64,000 nt of DNA from Rhodopseudomonas boonkerdii (GCF_021184025.1 NZ_CP036537.1:2666001-2730000), one strand, 5' to 3'; shown: positions 47,270 to 56,115, counted from the stretch's first letter. The notes: generated from the sequence alone by a model not told the origin. Numbers and translations are program-made.

Positions 47270-48232
47270 GTGACATCTAACGAAGACTCCCTGATCGCGC
47301 GCCACTTCGCTCCGCTGGCCACCGCCCCGGGCGCCTTCGGCCTGCGCGATGATGCGGCGGTGCTGAAGGCGGATGGCGAGGATATCGTCGTCAATACGGA
47401 CGCCATCGTGGAAGGCGTGCACTTCCTGCCCGACGATCCTCCCGACACCATCGCCCGCAAGGCGCTGCGCACCAATCTCTCCGACCTCGCTGCCAAGGGC
47501 GCCGTGCCGGCCGGCTTCGTGCTGACACTGGCGCTGAAGGCGCCGGACGAGGCGTGGCTCGCGGAATTCGCGCGCGGGTTCGGTGAGGACATCGACGCCT
47601 TTGGCTGCCCGCTGCTCGGCGGCGACACGGTGTCCACGCCGGGGCCGCTGACGGTCTCCGTCACGGCCTTCGGCCGGATACCGGAAGGGCGGATCGTTCG
47701 CCGCGCGGGCGCGGAGGTGGGCGACCGGATCGTGGTCACGGGTACGATCGGCGATGCCGCCCTGGGGCTCGCCGTGCTGCAAGGGCGGCTGGCATCGTCG
47801 AACGAGGAGCCGCTGATCAACCGCTATCGCGTGCCGCAGCCGCGAACCGGGCTGGCGCGTGCGGTGCGGGATCACGCGACGGCGTCGATGGACGTGTCGG
47901 ACGGGCTGGCGGGCGATCTCGGCAAATTGTGCGGGGTGTCGGGTGTCTCGGCGGTGATCGAGGCGGCGCGCGTGCCATTGTCGGCGCCGGCACGCGCGCT
48001 GCTGGACGCCGGCATGATCGGTCTCGAAACGCTGGTGGCGGGCGGCGACGACTATGAAATTCTCTGCACCATGCCCGAGGCGCGCGTAGCGTCCTTTATG
48101 GCGCAGGCGGAAGAGGCGGGTGTGGCTGCGGCGGTGATTGGCGGGATTGTCGCCGGCGATGCGCCGCCGCGCTTTGTCGATGCGGCGGGTGAGGCGATCG
48201 AATTGAAGCGACGCTCCTATAGCCACTTTTGA
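47270..48232 (+). CDS. thiL: Thiamine-monophosphate kinase
   Basis: 320 residues. It phosphorylates thiamine monophosphate to the active cofactor. Family signatures are LRDDAAVL, the Asp-rich VVNTDAIVEGVHF, KALRTNLSDLAAKGAVPAGF, LLGGDTVSTPGPL and DVSDGLAGDLGKL. The GTG start has AGAGAGGG just upstream; the frame is open 31 codons further back. Linked to nusB across a repeat, as in many alphaproteobacteria. Confidence 0.94.
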   Translation: MTSNEDSLIARHFAPLATAPGAFGLRDDAAVLKADGEDIVVNTDAIVEGVHFLPDDPPDTIARKALRTNLSDLAAKGAVPAGFVLTLALKAPDEAWLAEFARGFGEDIDAFGCPLLGGDTVSTPGPLTVSVTAFGRIPEGRIVRRAGAEVGDRIVVTGTIGDAALGLAVLQGRLASSNEEPLINRYRVPQPRTGLARAVRDHATASMDVSDGLAGDLGKLCGVSGVSAVIEAARVPLSAPARALLDAGMIGLETLVAGGDDYEILCTMPEARVASFMAQAEEAGVAAAVIGGIVAGDAPPRFVDAAGEAIELKRRSYSHF

Positions 48233-48254
48233 CGTGCGATAGATGCAGCGAACT

Positions 48255-48287
48255 AACCTCTCCCCGCATCTTGCGCGGGGAGAGGTT
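48255..48287. repeat. 13-bp-stem palindrome between thiL and hppA
   Basis: AACCTCTCCCCGC/GCGGGGAGAGGTT is a perfect stem with a 7-base loop, 23 bases past the thiL stop. There is no T-run, so it could be an extragenic palindrome or a Rho-assisted end for thiL. Confidence 0.6.
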
Positions 48288-48476
48288 ATCGAGCGTCACG
48301 CCGGCCACTACATCCCTTCCAAATTAGCAGCGTTCTTTCATCGGCCGCCGTTGCACGCCGATACCGATTTTGCCATGCTCGCGATACGAGAGGCCGTCCT
48401 CACGTACTCAGGACAGGCCTCCGATCATATGCGCCATCAAACAAGGCGCCGGGCAGGAAGGACTGAGGCAGATTCC

Positions 48477-50597
48477 ATGACAGCATTGTGGGTGATCGTG
48501 CTCTGCGGGGCACTGTCGATCGTTTACGCGATCTGGGCGACGGGTTCGGTGTTGAAGGCGGATGCCGGAAATGCGCGAATGCAGGAAATCGCAAGTGCCG
48601 TGCGCGAAGGTGCACAGGCCTATTTGCGGCGGCAATATCTCACCATCGGTATCGTCGGCGTCGTGATCTTCGCGCTGCTGGCATATTTTCTGGGCATGCT
48701 CGTCGCCATCGGCTTCGCGGTCGGCGCGATCCTCTCCGGTGCGGCCGGCTTTATCGGCATGAACGTGTCGGTGCGCGCCAATGTCCGCACAGCCCAGGCG
48801 GCGACCAGTTCGCTGGCCGGCGGCCTCGAACTCGCCTTCAAGGCGGGGGCGATCACCGGCCTGCTGGTGGCCGGCCTCGCCCTGCTCGGGGTGACGCTGT
48901 ACTTCATGGTTCTCACCCATGGCATGGGTCTTGCCGCCAACAGCCGCACCGTCATCGACGCGCTGGTGGCGCTCGGCTTCGGCGCCTCGCTGATCTCGAT
49001 CTTCGCCCGTCTCGGCGGCGGCATCTTCACCAAGGGCGCCGATGTCGGCGGCGATCTCGTCGGCAAGGTGGAAGCCGGCATTCCCGAGGACGATCCGCGC
49101 AACCCGGCGACCATCGCGGACAACGTGGGCGACAACGTCGGCGACTGCGCCGGCATGGCGGCGGACCTGTTCGAGACCTATGCGGTGACGGCCGTCGCCA
49201 CCATGGTGCTGGCGGCGATCTTCTTCGCCTCGTCGCCGCTCCTCGTGAACATGATGACGCTGCCGCTGGCTATCGGCGGCATCTGCATCATCACCTCCAT
49301 CGCCGGCACCTTCTTCGTCAAGCTCGGCGCCAGCCAGTCGATCATGGGGGCGCTGTACAAGGGTCTGATCGCCACCGGCGTGCTGTCGCTCGTGGGGCTT
49401 GCGCTCGCCATCGGCTGGCTGACCGGCTTCGGCCCGCTCGAGGGCGCGAAGTATACGGGCTTCGCATTGTTCGAATGCGGCGTGGTCGGCCTCGTCGTCA
49501 CCGGCCTGATCATCTGGATCACCGAATACTACACCGGCACCGACTATCGCCCGGTGAAGTCCATCGCGCAGTCGTCGGTGACCGGTCACGGCACCAATGT
49601 GATCCAGGGGCTCGCGATCTCGATGGAGGCGACGGCCCTGCCGGCCATCGTGATCATCGCCGGCATCCTGATCACCTACAGCCTTGCGGGCCTGTTCGGC
49701 ATCGCCATTGCCACCACCACCATGCTGGCGCTGGCGGGCATGATCGTGGCGCTCGATGCCTTCGGTCCCGTCACCGACAATGCCGGCGGCATTGCGGAAA
49801 TGGCAGGCCTGCCGAAGGAGGTGCGCAAATCCACCGACGCGCTGGACGCAGTCGGCAACACCACCAAAGCGGTTACCAAGGGCTATGCGATCGGCTCCGC
49901 CGGTCTCGGCGCGCTGGTGCTGTTCGCGGCCTATAACGAGGACCTGAAGTTCTTCATCGCGAATTCCGCGAAGAACCCGTACTTCCAGGGCGTCACGCCG
50001 GACTTCTCGCTGAACAATCCTTATGTGGTGGTCGGCCTCTTGTTCGGCGGCCTGTTGCCCTATCTGTTCGGCGCGATGGGCATGACGGCGGTGGGCCGCG
50101 CGGCCGGCGCCATCGTCGAGGAAGTGCGGCGCCAGTTCCGCGAAAAGCCCGGCATCATGCAGGGCACCGACAAGCCCGATTACGGCAAGGCGGTGGACCT
50201 GCTGACCAAGGCAGCGATCAAGGAAATGATCATTCCCTCGCTGTTGCCGGTGTTGTCGCCGATCGTCGTCTACTTCCTGATCTATGTGATCGCGGGCGGC
50301 GGCGCCGCCGGCAAGTCGGCGGCGTTCTCCGCGGTCGGCGCGATGCTGCTTGGCGTCATCGTCACCGGTCTCTTTGTGGCGATCTCGATGACCTCGGGCG
50401 GTGGCGCCTGGGATAACGCCAAGAAGTATATCGAGGACGGCCATTTCGGCGGCAAGGGCTCGGATGCGCATAAGGCAGCCGTGACCGGCGACACCGTCGG
50501 CGATCCCTACAAGGATACGGCGGGCCCCGCGGTGAATCCGATGATCAAGATCACCAACATCGTGGCACTGCTGTTGCTGGCGATTTTGGCGCATTGA
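48477..50597 (+). CDS. hppA: Membrane-bound proton-translocating pyrophosphatase (K+-independent type)
   Basis: 706 residues, about 16 membrane helices. It couples pyrophosphate hydrolysis to proton pumping. The substrate site [38 protein letters not shown] (written in two parts) is complete, and the C-terminal [19 protein letters not shown] is present. In [10 protein letters not shown] the residue after TT is Lys464; family knowledge assigns Lys here to K+-independent pumps (Ala in K+-dependent ones). The ATG gives the usual N-terminal helix. A 245-base leader separates it from thiL, so it probably has its own promoter. Confidence 0.96.
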   Translation: MTALWVIVLCGALSIVYAIWATGSVLKADAGNARMQEIASAVREGAQAYLRRQYLTIGIVGVVIFALLAYFLGMLVAIGFAVGAILSGAAGFIGMNVSVRANVRTAQAATSSLAGGLELAFKAGAITGLLVAGLALLGVTLYFMVLTHGMGLAANSRTVIDALVALGFGASLISIFARLGGGIFTKGADVGGDLVGKVEAGIPEDDPRNPATIADNVGDNVGDCAGMAADLFETYAVTAVATMVLAAIFFASSPLLVNMMTLPLAIGGICIITSIAGTFFVKLGASQSIMGALYKGLIATGVLSLVGLALAIGWLTGFGPLEGAKYTGFALFECGVVGLVVTGLIIWITEYYTGTDYRPVKSIAQSSVTGHGTNVIQGLAISMEATALPAIVIIAGILITYSLAGLFGIAIATTTMLALAGMIVALDAFGPVTDNAGGIAEMAGLPKEVRKSTDALDAVGNTTKAVTKGYAIGSAGLGALVLFAAYNEDLKFFIANSAKNPYFQGVTPDFSLNNPYVVVGLLFGGLLPYLFGAMGMTAVGRAAGAIVEEVRRQFREKPGIMQGTDKPDYGKAVDLLTKAAIKEMIIPSLLPVLSPIVVYFLIYVIAGGGAAGKSAAFSAVGAMLLGVIVTGLFVAISMTSGGGAWDNAKKYIEDGHFGGKGSDAHKAAVTGDTVGDPYKDTAGPAVNPMIKITNIVALLLLAILAH

Positions 50598-50603
50598 TCG
50601 CGC

Positions 50604-50686
50604 GTAGGGCAATGAGCGGAGCGTCATCCGCCGTTCTTCGCCGCATGCCTCGGCCGGCGGATGACGCCTTCGGCTCATCCGCCCTA
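50604..50686. repeat. Dispersed repeat, GTAGGGCGGATGAGCG family, copy 3
   Basis: GTAGGGCAATGAGCGGAGCG, GTCATCCGCCGTTC, GGCGGATGACGCC and GGCTCATCCGCCCTAG in order, starting 7 bases after the hppA stop. It forms a long interrupted hairpin. Confidence 0.85.
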
Positions 50687-50720
50687 GGCAGGGCGACTGG
50701 ACGAGCGTTACGACGAATGC

Positions 50721-50755
50721 AAAAATCCCGCGGTGAAAGCCGCGGGATTTTCTTT
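50721..50755. terminator. Bidirectional Rho-independent terminator after hppA
   Basis: A perfect 12-bp stem (AAAATCCCGCGG/CCGCGGGATTTT) with a 6-base loop and TTTT inside and after the stem (ATTTTCTTT). It ends the hppA transcript beyond the repeat. Confidence 0.9.
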
Positions 50756-50776
50756 GCCAGCTGAAAGGCGATTGTG

Positions 50777-51202
50777 ATGCATGAGATGCCTCGTCGCGCG
50801 TTTGCGATTGCCGCATTGGGTCTCGTTGCAGGTGCAGCGCCGGTTCGCGCAGCCGATCAATGCGCGATCAGCGCTGCCAAAATCGACGCTGCCGGCAGTT
50901 ATGTCGCCGCCGTCACCGCTGCCGTGAGAACCGAGTTCAGCTGCGAAGGCGCTTATCGCGTCCTCGAACTCTGCCAGCTCGGATCGTCGGGCGACAATGC
51001 GCTGTCCGACATCGTGATCGCGAAATGCGAGCCGCGTTTCCTGCCGAAGGCGTCGCCAGCCATCAGGGCTGCCTATGGGAAGGCTCGGGCGAAATGCAGT
51101 AAAATCGCCGCAAAGGATGGCACCATGTACCAGGGGCAGGCGGCGGTCTGCGTCGCCCGCGCCGGCCGCGATTTTGCGCGGAAATACGGGACGAAGAGCT
51201 AG
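50777..51202 (+). CDS. Secreted cysteine-containing protein of unknown function
   Basis: 141 residues. The signal peptide MHEMPRRAFAIAALGLVAGA ends near VRA-AD. The mature part has cysteines in DQCAIS, EFSCEG, LELCQLG, AKCEPRF, ARAKCSKI and QAAVCVARAG, probably forming three disulfides in the periplasm. No family is recognised. The terminator of hppA precedes it, so it has its own promoter. The ATG at 50777 is preferred over an adjacent GTG. Confidence 0.65.
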   Translation: MHEMPRRAFAIAALGLVAGAAPVRAADQCAISAAKIDAAGSYVAAVTAAVRTEFSCEGAYRVLELCQLGSSGDNALSDIVIAKCEPRFLPKASPAIRAAYGKARAKCSKIAAKDGTMYQGQAAVCVARAGRDFARKYGTKS

Positions 51203-51230
51203 AAGATACGGCGCGGCAGGAGCGGCATCG

Positions 51231-51764
51231 ATGGCTGATGGCGATCGTTTCTCTTTCGCGATCGACCTCACGCCGGAGGACTATCAGCAATATTTCTCGC
51301 TGCTGGCGCAGCGCCAGCACGGCGAGACGTCGACGACCTGGCCTTACGTCGTTGCGATCCTGTCGATATTTCCGGTCGCCATCTTTCTCGGGCAGTATAC
51401 GCCGGCCACCAAGCTGGGTATCGGCATGAGCTGCGGCGTTGCATTCGCGCTTGGCCTCATCGTGATGATGCGCGTGGTGCGTCTTGAATACGCGATGACG
51501 ATGCGCCATCTCGGCGCCAGAGGCCCGAAGGAGTGGAAGCGGCTTTCTATCACCATCGATGCAGGTGGCGTCACGGCGGCGGGCGATGATATCTCCATTC
51601 GCGGCAATTGGCGCGCGATCCGGGACGTCACCGTGGAGCAGGGTGGGGTCATCATCTGGATGGGTGCGCTGCAGGCAGTGCATATTCCCGCGCGTGCCTT
51701 TGCTTCCATCGCCGAACGCGATGCGGTGGTCACTTATCTCTCCGCGCGGCTTGGACCCGCATGA
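51231..51764 (+). CDS. Membrane protein with YcxB-like C-terminal domain
   Basis: 177 residues. The soluble start MADGDRFSFAIDLTPEDYQQ is followed by two hydrophobic helices (WPYVVAILSIFPVAIFLG; IGMSCGVAFALGLIVMMRVV) and a C-terminal beta domain (KRLSITIDAGGVTAAGDDIS; WRAIRDVTVEQGGVIIWMG; VHIPARAFASIAERDAVVTY). This layout is that of YcxB-like proteins; function is unknown. GGAG precedes the ATG. Possibly in an operon with nat, 21 bases downstream. Confidence 0.7.
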   Translation: MADGDRFSFAIDLTPEDYQQYFSLLAQRQHGETSTTWPYVVAILSIFPVAIFLGQYTPATKLGIGMSCGVAFALGLIVMMRVVRLEYAMTMRHLGARGPKEWKRLSITIDAGGVTAAGDDISIRGNWRAIRDVTVEQGGVIIWMGALQAVHIPARAFASIAERDAVVTYLSARLGPA

Positions 51765-51785
51765 CGGAACAATCAGGATCGGCGC

Positions 51786-52610
51786 ATGACGGATGTCTTC
51801 AAACTCGACCGCTATCTCGCACGCATCGGCTATGACGGGCCGCTGCAGCCCGATCTCGAAACGCTGACGGCGATTCATACTGCTCATGTCGGCGCGATTC
51901 CGTTCGAAGGCCTCAATCCGCTGCTGCGACGTCCTGTTGTCCTCGATCTCGCCTCGTTGCAGGAGAAGCTCGTCGTGCAGCGACGCGGGGGCTATTGCTA
52001 CGAGCAGAATGCCATCCTGCGCGCTGCGTTGCAGGCTATCGGTTTCAAGGTCACCGGGCTCGGTGGACGCGTGCGCTGGAATGCGCCGCCGGACAGTCCG
52101 CTCGGTCCGAAAACCCATATGTTGCTCAGGGTCGACCTGCCGGAGGGGCCTTATCTCGCCGATGTCGGTTTCGGCGCCTGCATGCTCGATGCGCCGCTGC
52201 GACTCGCGGTGGATGTCGAGCAGGCCACCGCGATGGGCACCTACAGAATCACGGAAGCCGATGGACGGTTGTGGCTTGCGGCGAAACGCGCCGGCGGCTG
52301 GCGCACCATGTATGCGTTCGATCTCATTCCGCAGCTCCAGTCCGATTACGAACTCGGCAACTGGTACACCTCGACCAATCCAGCGGTGCCGTTTCCGACC
52401 ACGCTGGTGATGGAACGGGTCAAGGATGGACGACGCTACAAGCTGGTCAATCGCCACCTGATCGTCGAGGCGCGCGATGGCGAGCAGGTCTCGACGCGCA
52501 TGCTGGAGAGTGCGGGGGAGTTACGTCAGGTGCTGGACGAGACGTTTAATGTGGTGTCGCCGGTGCCGGTCGAGGAGCTGTATGCGATCATCAGCCGCGT
52601 CGTACCGTAG
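51786..52610 (+). CDS. nat: Arylamine N-acetyltransferase
   Basis: 274 residues. The catalytic triad is visible: Cys71 in RGGYCYEQN, His111 in KTHMLL and Asp126 in LADVGFGA. The enzyme moves acetyl from acetyl-CoA to arylamines and hydrazines, a detoxification and sometimes biosynthetic role. AHVGAIPFEGLNPLL is the usual N-terminal family segment. Its TAG stop codon is made by the first bases of a dispersed repeat (CCGTAGGGC). Confidence 0.93.
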   Translation: MTDVFKLDRYLARIGYDGPLQPDLETLTAIHTAHVGAIPFEGLNPLLRRPVVLDLASLQEKLVVQRRGGYCYEQNAILRAALQAIGFKVTGLGGRVRWNAPPDSPLGPKTHMLLRVDLPEGPYLADVGFGACMLDAPLRLAVDVEQATAMGTYRITEADGRLWLAAKRAGGWRTMYAFDLIPQLQSDYELGNWYTSTNPAVPFPTTLVMERVKDGRRYKLVNRHLIVEARDGEQVSTRMLESAGELRQVLDETFNVVSPVPVEELYAIISRVVP

Positions 52611-52652
52611 GGCTGTTGCGGCGGATGACGCCTTCGGTTAATCCGCCCTGCG
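52607..52652. repeat. Dispersed repeat, GTAGGGCGGATGAGCG family, truncated copy
   Basis: GTAGGGC begins inside the nat stop codon, then GGCGGATGACGCC and TTAATCCGCCCT follow. The centre is lost, leaving a 46-base half-size copy. Confidence 0.6.
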
Positions 52653-52676
52653 ATCGATCATCACTGCGAGAGAGCC

Positions 52677-52832
52677 ATGTCCCTGTCTTCCGCTAAGAAC
52701 TATGCATTGCGTGCTGCCAAATCGCAGGACCAGAAGGAAGCCACCGAATTGCTCTCGAAGGCGATCATGGAATTGACGCTGGCGATCGAGGCGCAGGAAG
52801 CGAAGATCAAGAAGATCGCCAAGAGCGGATGA
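52677..52832 (+). CDS. 51-residue helical protein of unknown function
   Basis: Begins MSLSSAKNYALRAAKSQDQK and continues as one amphipathic helix with heptad spacing (LLSKAIMELTLAIEAQEAKI, KKIAKSG). Codon use is like the surrounding genes and GAGAGAG lies before the ATG. The charged, alanine-rich pattern suggests a short coiled coil that dimerises. Family unknown. It lies alone between two small repeats. Confidence 0.6.
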   Translation: MSLSSAKNYALRAAKSQDQKEATELLSKAIMELTLAIEAQEAKIKKIAKSG

Positions 52833-52838
52833 TGAATC

Positions 52839-52886
52839 GCGTCATTCCGAATGCGCGTGCGGAAGGCGCGCGTCCCGGAATGACGC
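52839..52886. repeat. Extragenic palindrome, GCGTCATTCCG type
   Basis: 11-bp arms GCGTCATTCCG/CGGAATGACGC flank a 26-base centre that itself contains GCGCG repeats. It lies between the ends of two convergent genes and may end both transcripts or be a dispersed repeat. Confidence 0.6.
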
Positions 52887-52898
52887 ATGAGTTGCGCG

Positions 52899-53906
52899 TC
52901 ACTTCACCTCCATCTGCAGGCCTTCCTTGTCGATGATCCCCTTGAACTTCAATGCCTCGGCCTCCACGAAGGCCTGATACTGCGCCGGCGTGCCGTAATC
53001 GGGCACGGCGCCCATGGCGGCAATGCTTTTCTTGGCGGCGTCGGTGGAGAGCAGAACCTTGATCTGCTCGTTGAGTGCCGTCACTGCCTCGGTCGGTGTG
53101 CTCTTCGGGTAGAACGCGCCGAACCAGGTCGAGACATCGAAATTCTTGAGCTCGGGCACGCCGGTCTCGCGCATCGATGGCACATTCGGGCACTGCGCAT
53201 TGCGTTCCGGCGTCGTTACCGCGAGTGCGTTGAGCTTGCCGTCGAGCACTTGCGGCAGCGAGGGATAGAGATTGTCGCACAGGATCTGTACGTCACCGGC
53301 GAGCGCAGCCTGCAGGGCGGGGCCGGCGCCGCGGAACGGCACGTGCTGCATCTTCAGGCCGGTGAGCTGCAGCCACCATGCACCGGTGAGATGCGGACTC
53401 TGACCGACGCCCGATGACGCGTAGTTCAGCTTGTCCGGATTGGCCTTGATATAGGCGATCAGCTCGGGGATCGTCTTGATCGGCACGCTCGGATGCGCGC
53501 ACATGATGTTCGGCAGCTTGATCATGTTGGAGACCGGCTGCAACTGATCCATCTTGTAGGACAGGTTCCTGAAGATGCTGTAGGCGATGGCGTTCGGGCC
53601 GGGATTGCCCACCAGTATGGTATGGCCGTCGCCTTTGAGACGCGCGACTTCGGCGACGCCGATGGTGCCGCCGCCGCCGGAACGGTTTTCCACCACGACA
53701 GATTGGCCCCAGACCGGCTGCAGATGGGCGGCGAGCATGCGGCCCATCACATCCGTCGAGCCTCCGGCGGCCGCGGGCACGATGATGCGGACGGTTTCGG
53801 TTGGCTTCCATGCGCCGGAGCCGAAGCTCGCGCGCGGCAGGATCGCAGCGGTCGACAGCGCGGCGGCGCCGGTGAGAACGCAGCGACGGGTAACCAGTTT
53901 GGTCAT
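52899..53906 (-). CDS. Bug-family periplasmic solute-binding protein (TctC type)
   Basis: 335 residues. The N-terminus MTKLVTRRCVLTGAAALSTA has a twin-arginine-like motif (TRRCVLTG), so Tat export is possible. The mature protein has the Bug motifs VRIIVPAAAGGSTDVMGRML, VVENRSGGGGTIG, and the pocket segment NYASSGVGQSPHLTGAWW. Such proteins bind dicarboxylates, aromatic acids or amides for TctAB transporters, but no tctAB is nearby, as is common for this huge family. The ligand cannot be inferred. Confidence 0.9.
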   Translation of the reverse strand: MTKLVTRRCVLTGAAALSTAAILPRASFGSGAWKPTETVRIIVPAAAGGSTDVMGRMLAAHLQPVWGQSVVVENRSGGGGTIGVAEVARLKGDGHTILVGNPGPNAIAYSIFRNLSYKMDQLQPVSNMIKLPNIMCAHPSVPIKTIPELIAYIKANPDKLNYASSGVGQSPHLTGAWWLQLTGLKMQHVPFRGAGPALQAALAGDVQILCDNLYPSLPQVLDGKLNALAVTTPERNAQCPNVPSMRETGVPELKNFDVSTWFGAFYPKSTPTEAVTALNEQIKVLLSTDAAKKSIAAMGAVPDYGTPAQYQAFVEAEALKFKGIIDKEGLQMEVK

Positions 53907-54003
53907 GAGCGTTTCCTCTCTTGGCGTTATTGCTTTGTTGATTAGCGAAAAGCGTAGTCAGAGCTGTGATCGCAGACAAGTCGCGTTGGCGTGGCGAACA
54001 AAC

Positions 54004-54037
54004 AAAAAGCCTCGCAACATGGGCTGCGAGGCTTTCG
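54004..54037 (-). terminator. Rho-independent terminator of the bamE transcript
   Basis: An 11-bp stem (AAAGCCTCGCA/TGCGAGGCTTT) with an 8-base loop; read leftward it ends in GGCTTTTTG. It lies downstream of bamE beyond a dispersed repeat. Confidence 0.85.
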
Positions 54038-54043
54038 AATTTC

Positions 54044-54127
54044 GTAGGGCGGATGAGCGAAGCGTAATCCGCCGGCCGACTATGTGTGGTGAAGAACGGC
54101 GGATTACGTTGCGCTCATCCGCCCTAC
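54044..54127. repeat. Dispersed repeat, GTAGGGCGGATGAGCG family, full-length copy
   Basis: The best copy in the window: GTAGGGCGGATGAGCGAAGC and GCGCTCATCCGCCCTAC as outer arms, AATCCGCCGGCC and GGCGGATTACG inside. It sits 10 bases past the bamE stop. Confidence 0.85.
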
Positions 54128-54137
54128 GCGATCGCGA

Positions 54138-54608
54138 CTATCTGAAGCTGACCAATCGGAACAGCGGCGCGAGGTAGCTCATCTCCGAACCGGAGGTCGG
54201 CGTGGTGCGGCTGACGAAGTCGAAGATCTTGCCATCCTGCAAGCCGTAATTGGCGAGGCGGGTCACCTTGCGATCCTTGTCGAAATAGACCGCGATGACG
54301 CGTTGGTCGGTGACCTTCTGCGGCATGAAGGCGACGGCGCGTTCGGCGCGCTGCGAGATGTAGTAGAACACTTCACCGTTCAGGGTGGCGACGGTGGACG
54401 GGGTGCCCATGACGATCAGGACCTGATCCTGGCTGGCGCCGATCGGGATCTGCTCGAGCGCGCCGGTGGGCAGGATGTAGCCCTTCTGGAACTGTTCGGC
54501 GCAGGCGCCGAGGGACAGGCAGACGGCGGCGACGGCCACGACCGAGCGGACCCGGCGCCAGTTCAGGCGCGATCCGCGGAAGGCAGTGCTCAGGCTCGAA
54601 ATGGTCAT
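54138..54608 (-). CDS. bamE: Outer-membrane assembly lipoprotein BamE
   Basis: 156 residues. A long signal sequence ends in a lipobox (LSLGAC), so the protein is a lipoprotein of the BAM complex that inserts outer-membrane proteins. The SmpA/OmlA domain is visible: GYILPTGALEQIPIGASQDQ, VLIVMGTPSTVATLNGEVFY, YISQRAERAVAF and VIAVYFDKDRKVTRLANYGL. No clear ribosome-binding site; an upstream ATG at 54653 is an alternative. Divergent from the cytochrome-chaperone operon. Confidence 0.88.
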   Translation of the reverse strand: MTISSLSTAFRGSRLNWRRVRSVVAVAAVCLSLGACAEQFQKGYILPTGALEQIPIGASQDQVLIVMGTPSTVATLNGEVFYYISQRAERAVAFMPQKVTDQRVIAVYFDKDRKVTRLANYGLQDGKIFDFVSRTTPTSGSEMSYLAPLFRLVSFR

Positions 54609-54731
54609 ATCGGAGGAATCCCCATCCTCTTGGCGCTTCCGGGGCTCTTGCATCCCGGAAGGCGTTGACGTACCGGGCAGAACTGCCGAATGCAACATGC
54701 GCGTGCCCGACCGGCCCGCAAGGAACCCGTC

Positions 54732-55274
54732 ATGATCTGGCCGTTCAGTCGATTCAGGAAACCCCCGGCGCGGTTGCGCGGCACCATTGAAGCGATCTAT
54801 GGCATGATCGTGGCGCAGGCCCGAGAACCGTTATTTTACCGAGATTTAGGTGCGCCCGACACGGTCGACGGACGTTTCGACATGCTGCTGTTGCAGCTCT
54901 GGCTGGTGCTGCGGCGGCTGGAGCCGAGAAGTGAACTGGCACAAGGGCTTTTTGACAGGTTCTGCGACGATATGGACGACAATCTGCGCGAACTCGGCAC
55001 CAGCGACCTCAAGGTGCCGCGCAAGATGCGCGAGTTCGGCGGCGCGTTCTACGGCCGCACCAAGGCCTACGACATCGCGATCGCCGAGGGCACCGAGGCG
55101 CTGGCGGCGGCCTTGTCGAAGAATATCTATAATGGCGGCGGTATCGCGCATGCGCGGCAGCTCGCCGCTTACGTCGAAGCGGCAGACAATCACCTCGCCG
55201 GGCTCGGTCCGGCCACACTGACTTCCGGCGCGTGGCGGTTTCCGTCGCCCGCGGCAACCCTGGTAACGACATGA
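54732..55274 (+). CDS. Ubiquinol-cytochrome c chaperone family protein
   Basis: 180 residues. Related to mitochondrial Cbp3: MIWPFSRFRKPPARLRGTIE, IYGMIVAQAREPLFYRDLGA, DTVDGRFDMLLLQLWLVLRR, DLKVPRKMREFGGAFYGRTK AY (in parts). Family members help assemble the cytochrome bc1 complex. AAGGA precedes the ATG at 54732. Its stop overlaps the next start (ATGA), so the DUF177 gene is translationally coupled. The same neighbours are often found in alphaproteobacteria. Confidence 0.88.
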   Translation: MIWPFSRFRKPPARLRGTIEAIYGMIVAQAREPLFYRDLGAPDTVDGRFDMLLLQLWLVLRRLEPRSELAQGLFDRFCDDMDDNLRELGTSDLKVPRKMREFGGAFYGRTKAYDIAIAEGTEALAAALSKNIYNGGGIAHARQLAAYVEAADNHLAGLGPATLTSGAWRFPSPAATLVTT

Positions 55275-55870
55275 GTAAATCCGATCGCGGCCCAAAGCCT
55301 CCAAAACTCGAGCCGTCGCAGCTTCCGCCGTCGCAACTCCCGCCGCCGCCCTGGAGCGTCCTTGTCCCGGTGGCTGAAATTCCCGATATAGGCCTGTCGC
55401 AGACCATCGCGGCGCGGCCGGATGAGCGCAAGGCAATGGCCGATCTCGGCGGGTTGCCGGATATCGCCGCCGTCAAGGCCGAGCTGAGGCTGCTGCCGGT
55501 GCCCGGCGGGACGGTGCATGTCACCGGCCGGGTGATCGGAAAGGTGACGCAGACCTGCGTGGTGACGCTGGAGCCGGTCGAGAACGAGGTCGACGAGGCC
55601 GTCGATGTGGTGTTCGCGCCTCCGTCGCAGATTCGCGAACTCGCCGAAACCACGGAAGAGGATGACGGCGAGAGCGAGGACGAGCGCCCGGACCCGCCGG
55701 AGCCCATCGAGAACGGCGCCATCGATATCGGGAAGCTGGCCACCGATGCGCTGTTCCTGGGCCTCGATCCCTATCCGCGCAAGCCGGGCGCGGTGTTCCA
55801 GGATCAGGTCGAGGCGCCGAATCCTGACGAGCATCCGTTCGCAGCGCTCAAGGCACTGAAAAAGGATTAG
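55271..55870 (+). CDS. DUF177/YceD-family protein
   Basis: 199 residues. The domain core is VHVTGRVIGKVTQTCVVTLE PVENEV (in parts) and the late IDIGKLATDALFLGLDPYPR KPG segment. YceD-like proteins are linked to 23S rRNA accumulation and normally precede rpmF-plsX; here plsX follows and rpmF is absent, as usual in alphaproteobacteria. The N-terminus is proline-rich (KPPKLEPSQLPPSQLPPPPW) and a central acidic stretch (ETTEEDDGESEDERPD) is probably disordered. The start overlaps the previous stop. Confidence 0.85.
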   Translation: MSKSDRGPKPPKLEPSQLPPSQLPPPPWSVLVPVAEIPDIGLSQTIAARPDERKAMADLGGLPDIAAVKAELRLLPVPGGTVHVTGRVIGKVTQTCVVTLEPVENEVDEAVDVVFAPPSQIRELAETTEEDDGESEDERPDPPEPIENGAIDIGKLATDALFLGLDPYPRKPGAVFQDQVEAPNPDEHPFAALKALKKD

Positions 55871-55876
55871 GGACAA

Positions 55877-55922
55877 TGTCCCAGGTGCGCAGCGGCACTT
55901 CACACCGCATCGCGTCCGGGAC
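55877..55922. repeat. Dispersed repeat, TGTCCCGGACGC family, short copy
   Basis: TGTCCCAGGTGCGCAGCGGC and CCGCATCGCGTCCGGGACA with only a few bases between. About 46 bases, just after the DUF177 stop. Confidence 0.6.
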
Positions 55923-56115
55923 ATATGCTGATTCCCGGTTCCACTCCGCGGCTGGCGGGGGAAAACCGCCCGGTCAAGGTGTTGTGTCAAATGGCGGAAA
56001 CGCTATTGTCGCGCGCCGAAAACGGGTCCATGCCATCATCTTGCTGCCGCCGGTCGCGGTGGTTCGTCGGCGGCCATGTGAATAAAGCCGCACAAGACAG
56101 GTTTCCAGGACGTAC

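Noticed and set aside
48408..50816. 802-codon leftward frame across hppA
   Set aside because: It is antisense to a complete hppA and rich in His, Arg, Asp and Gln, the usual shadow of high-GC codon bias.
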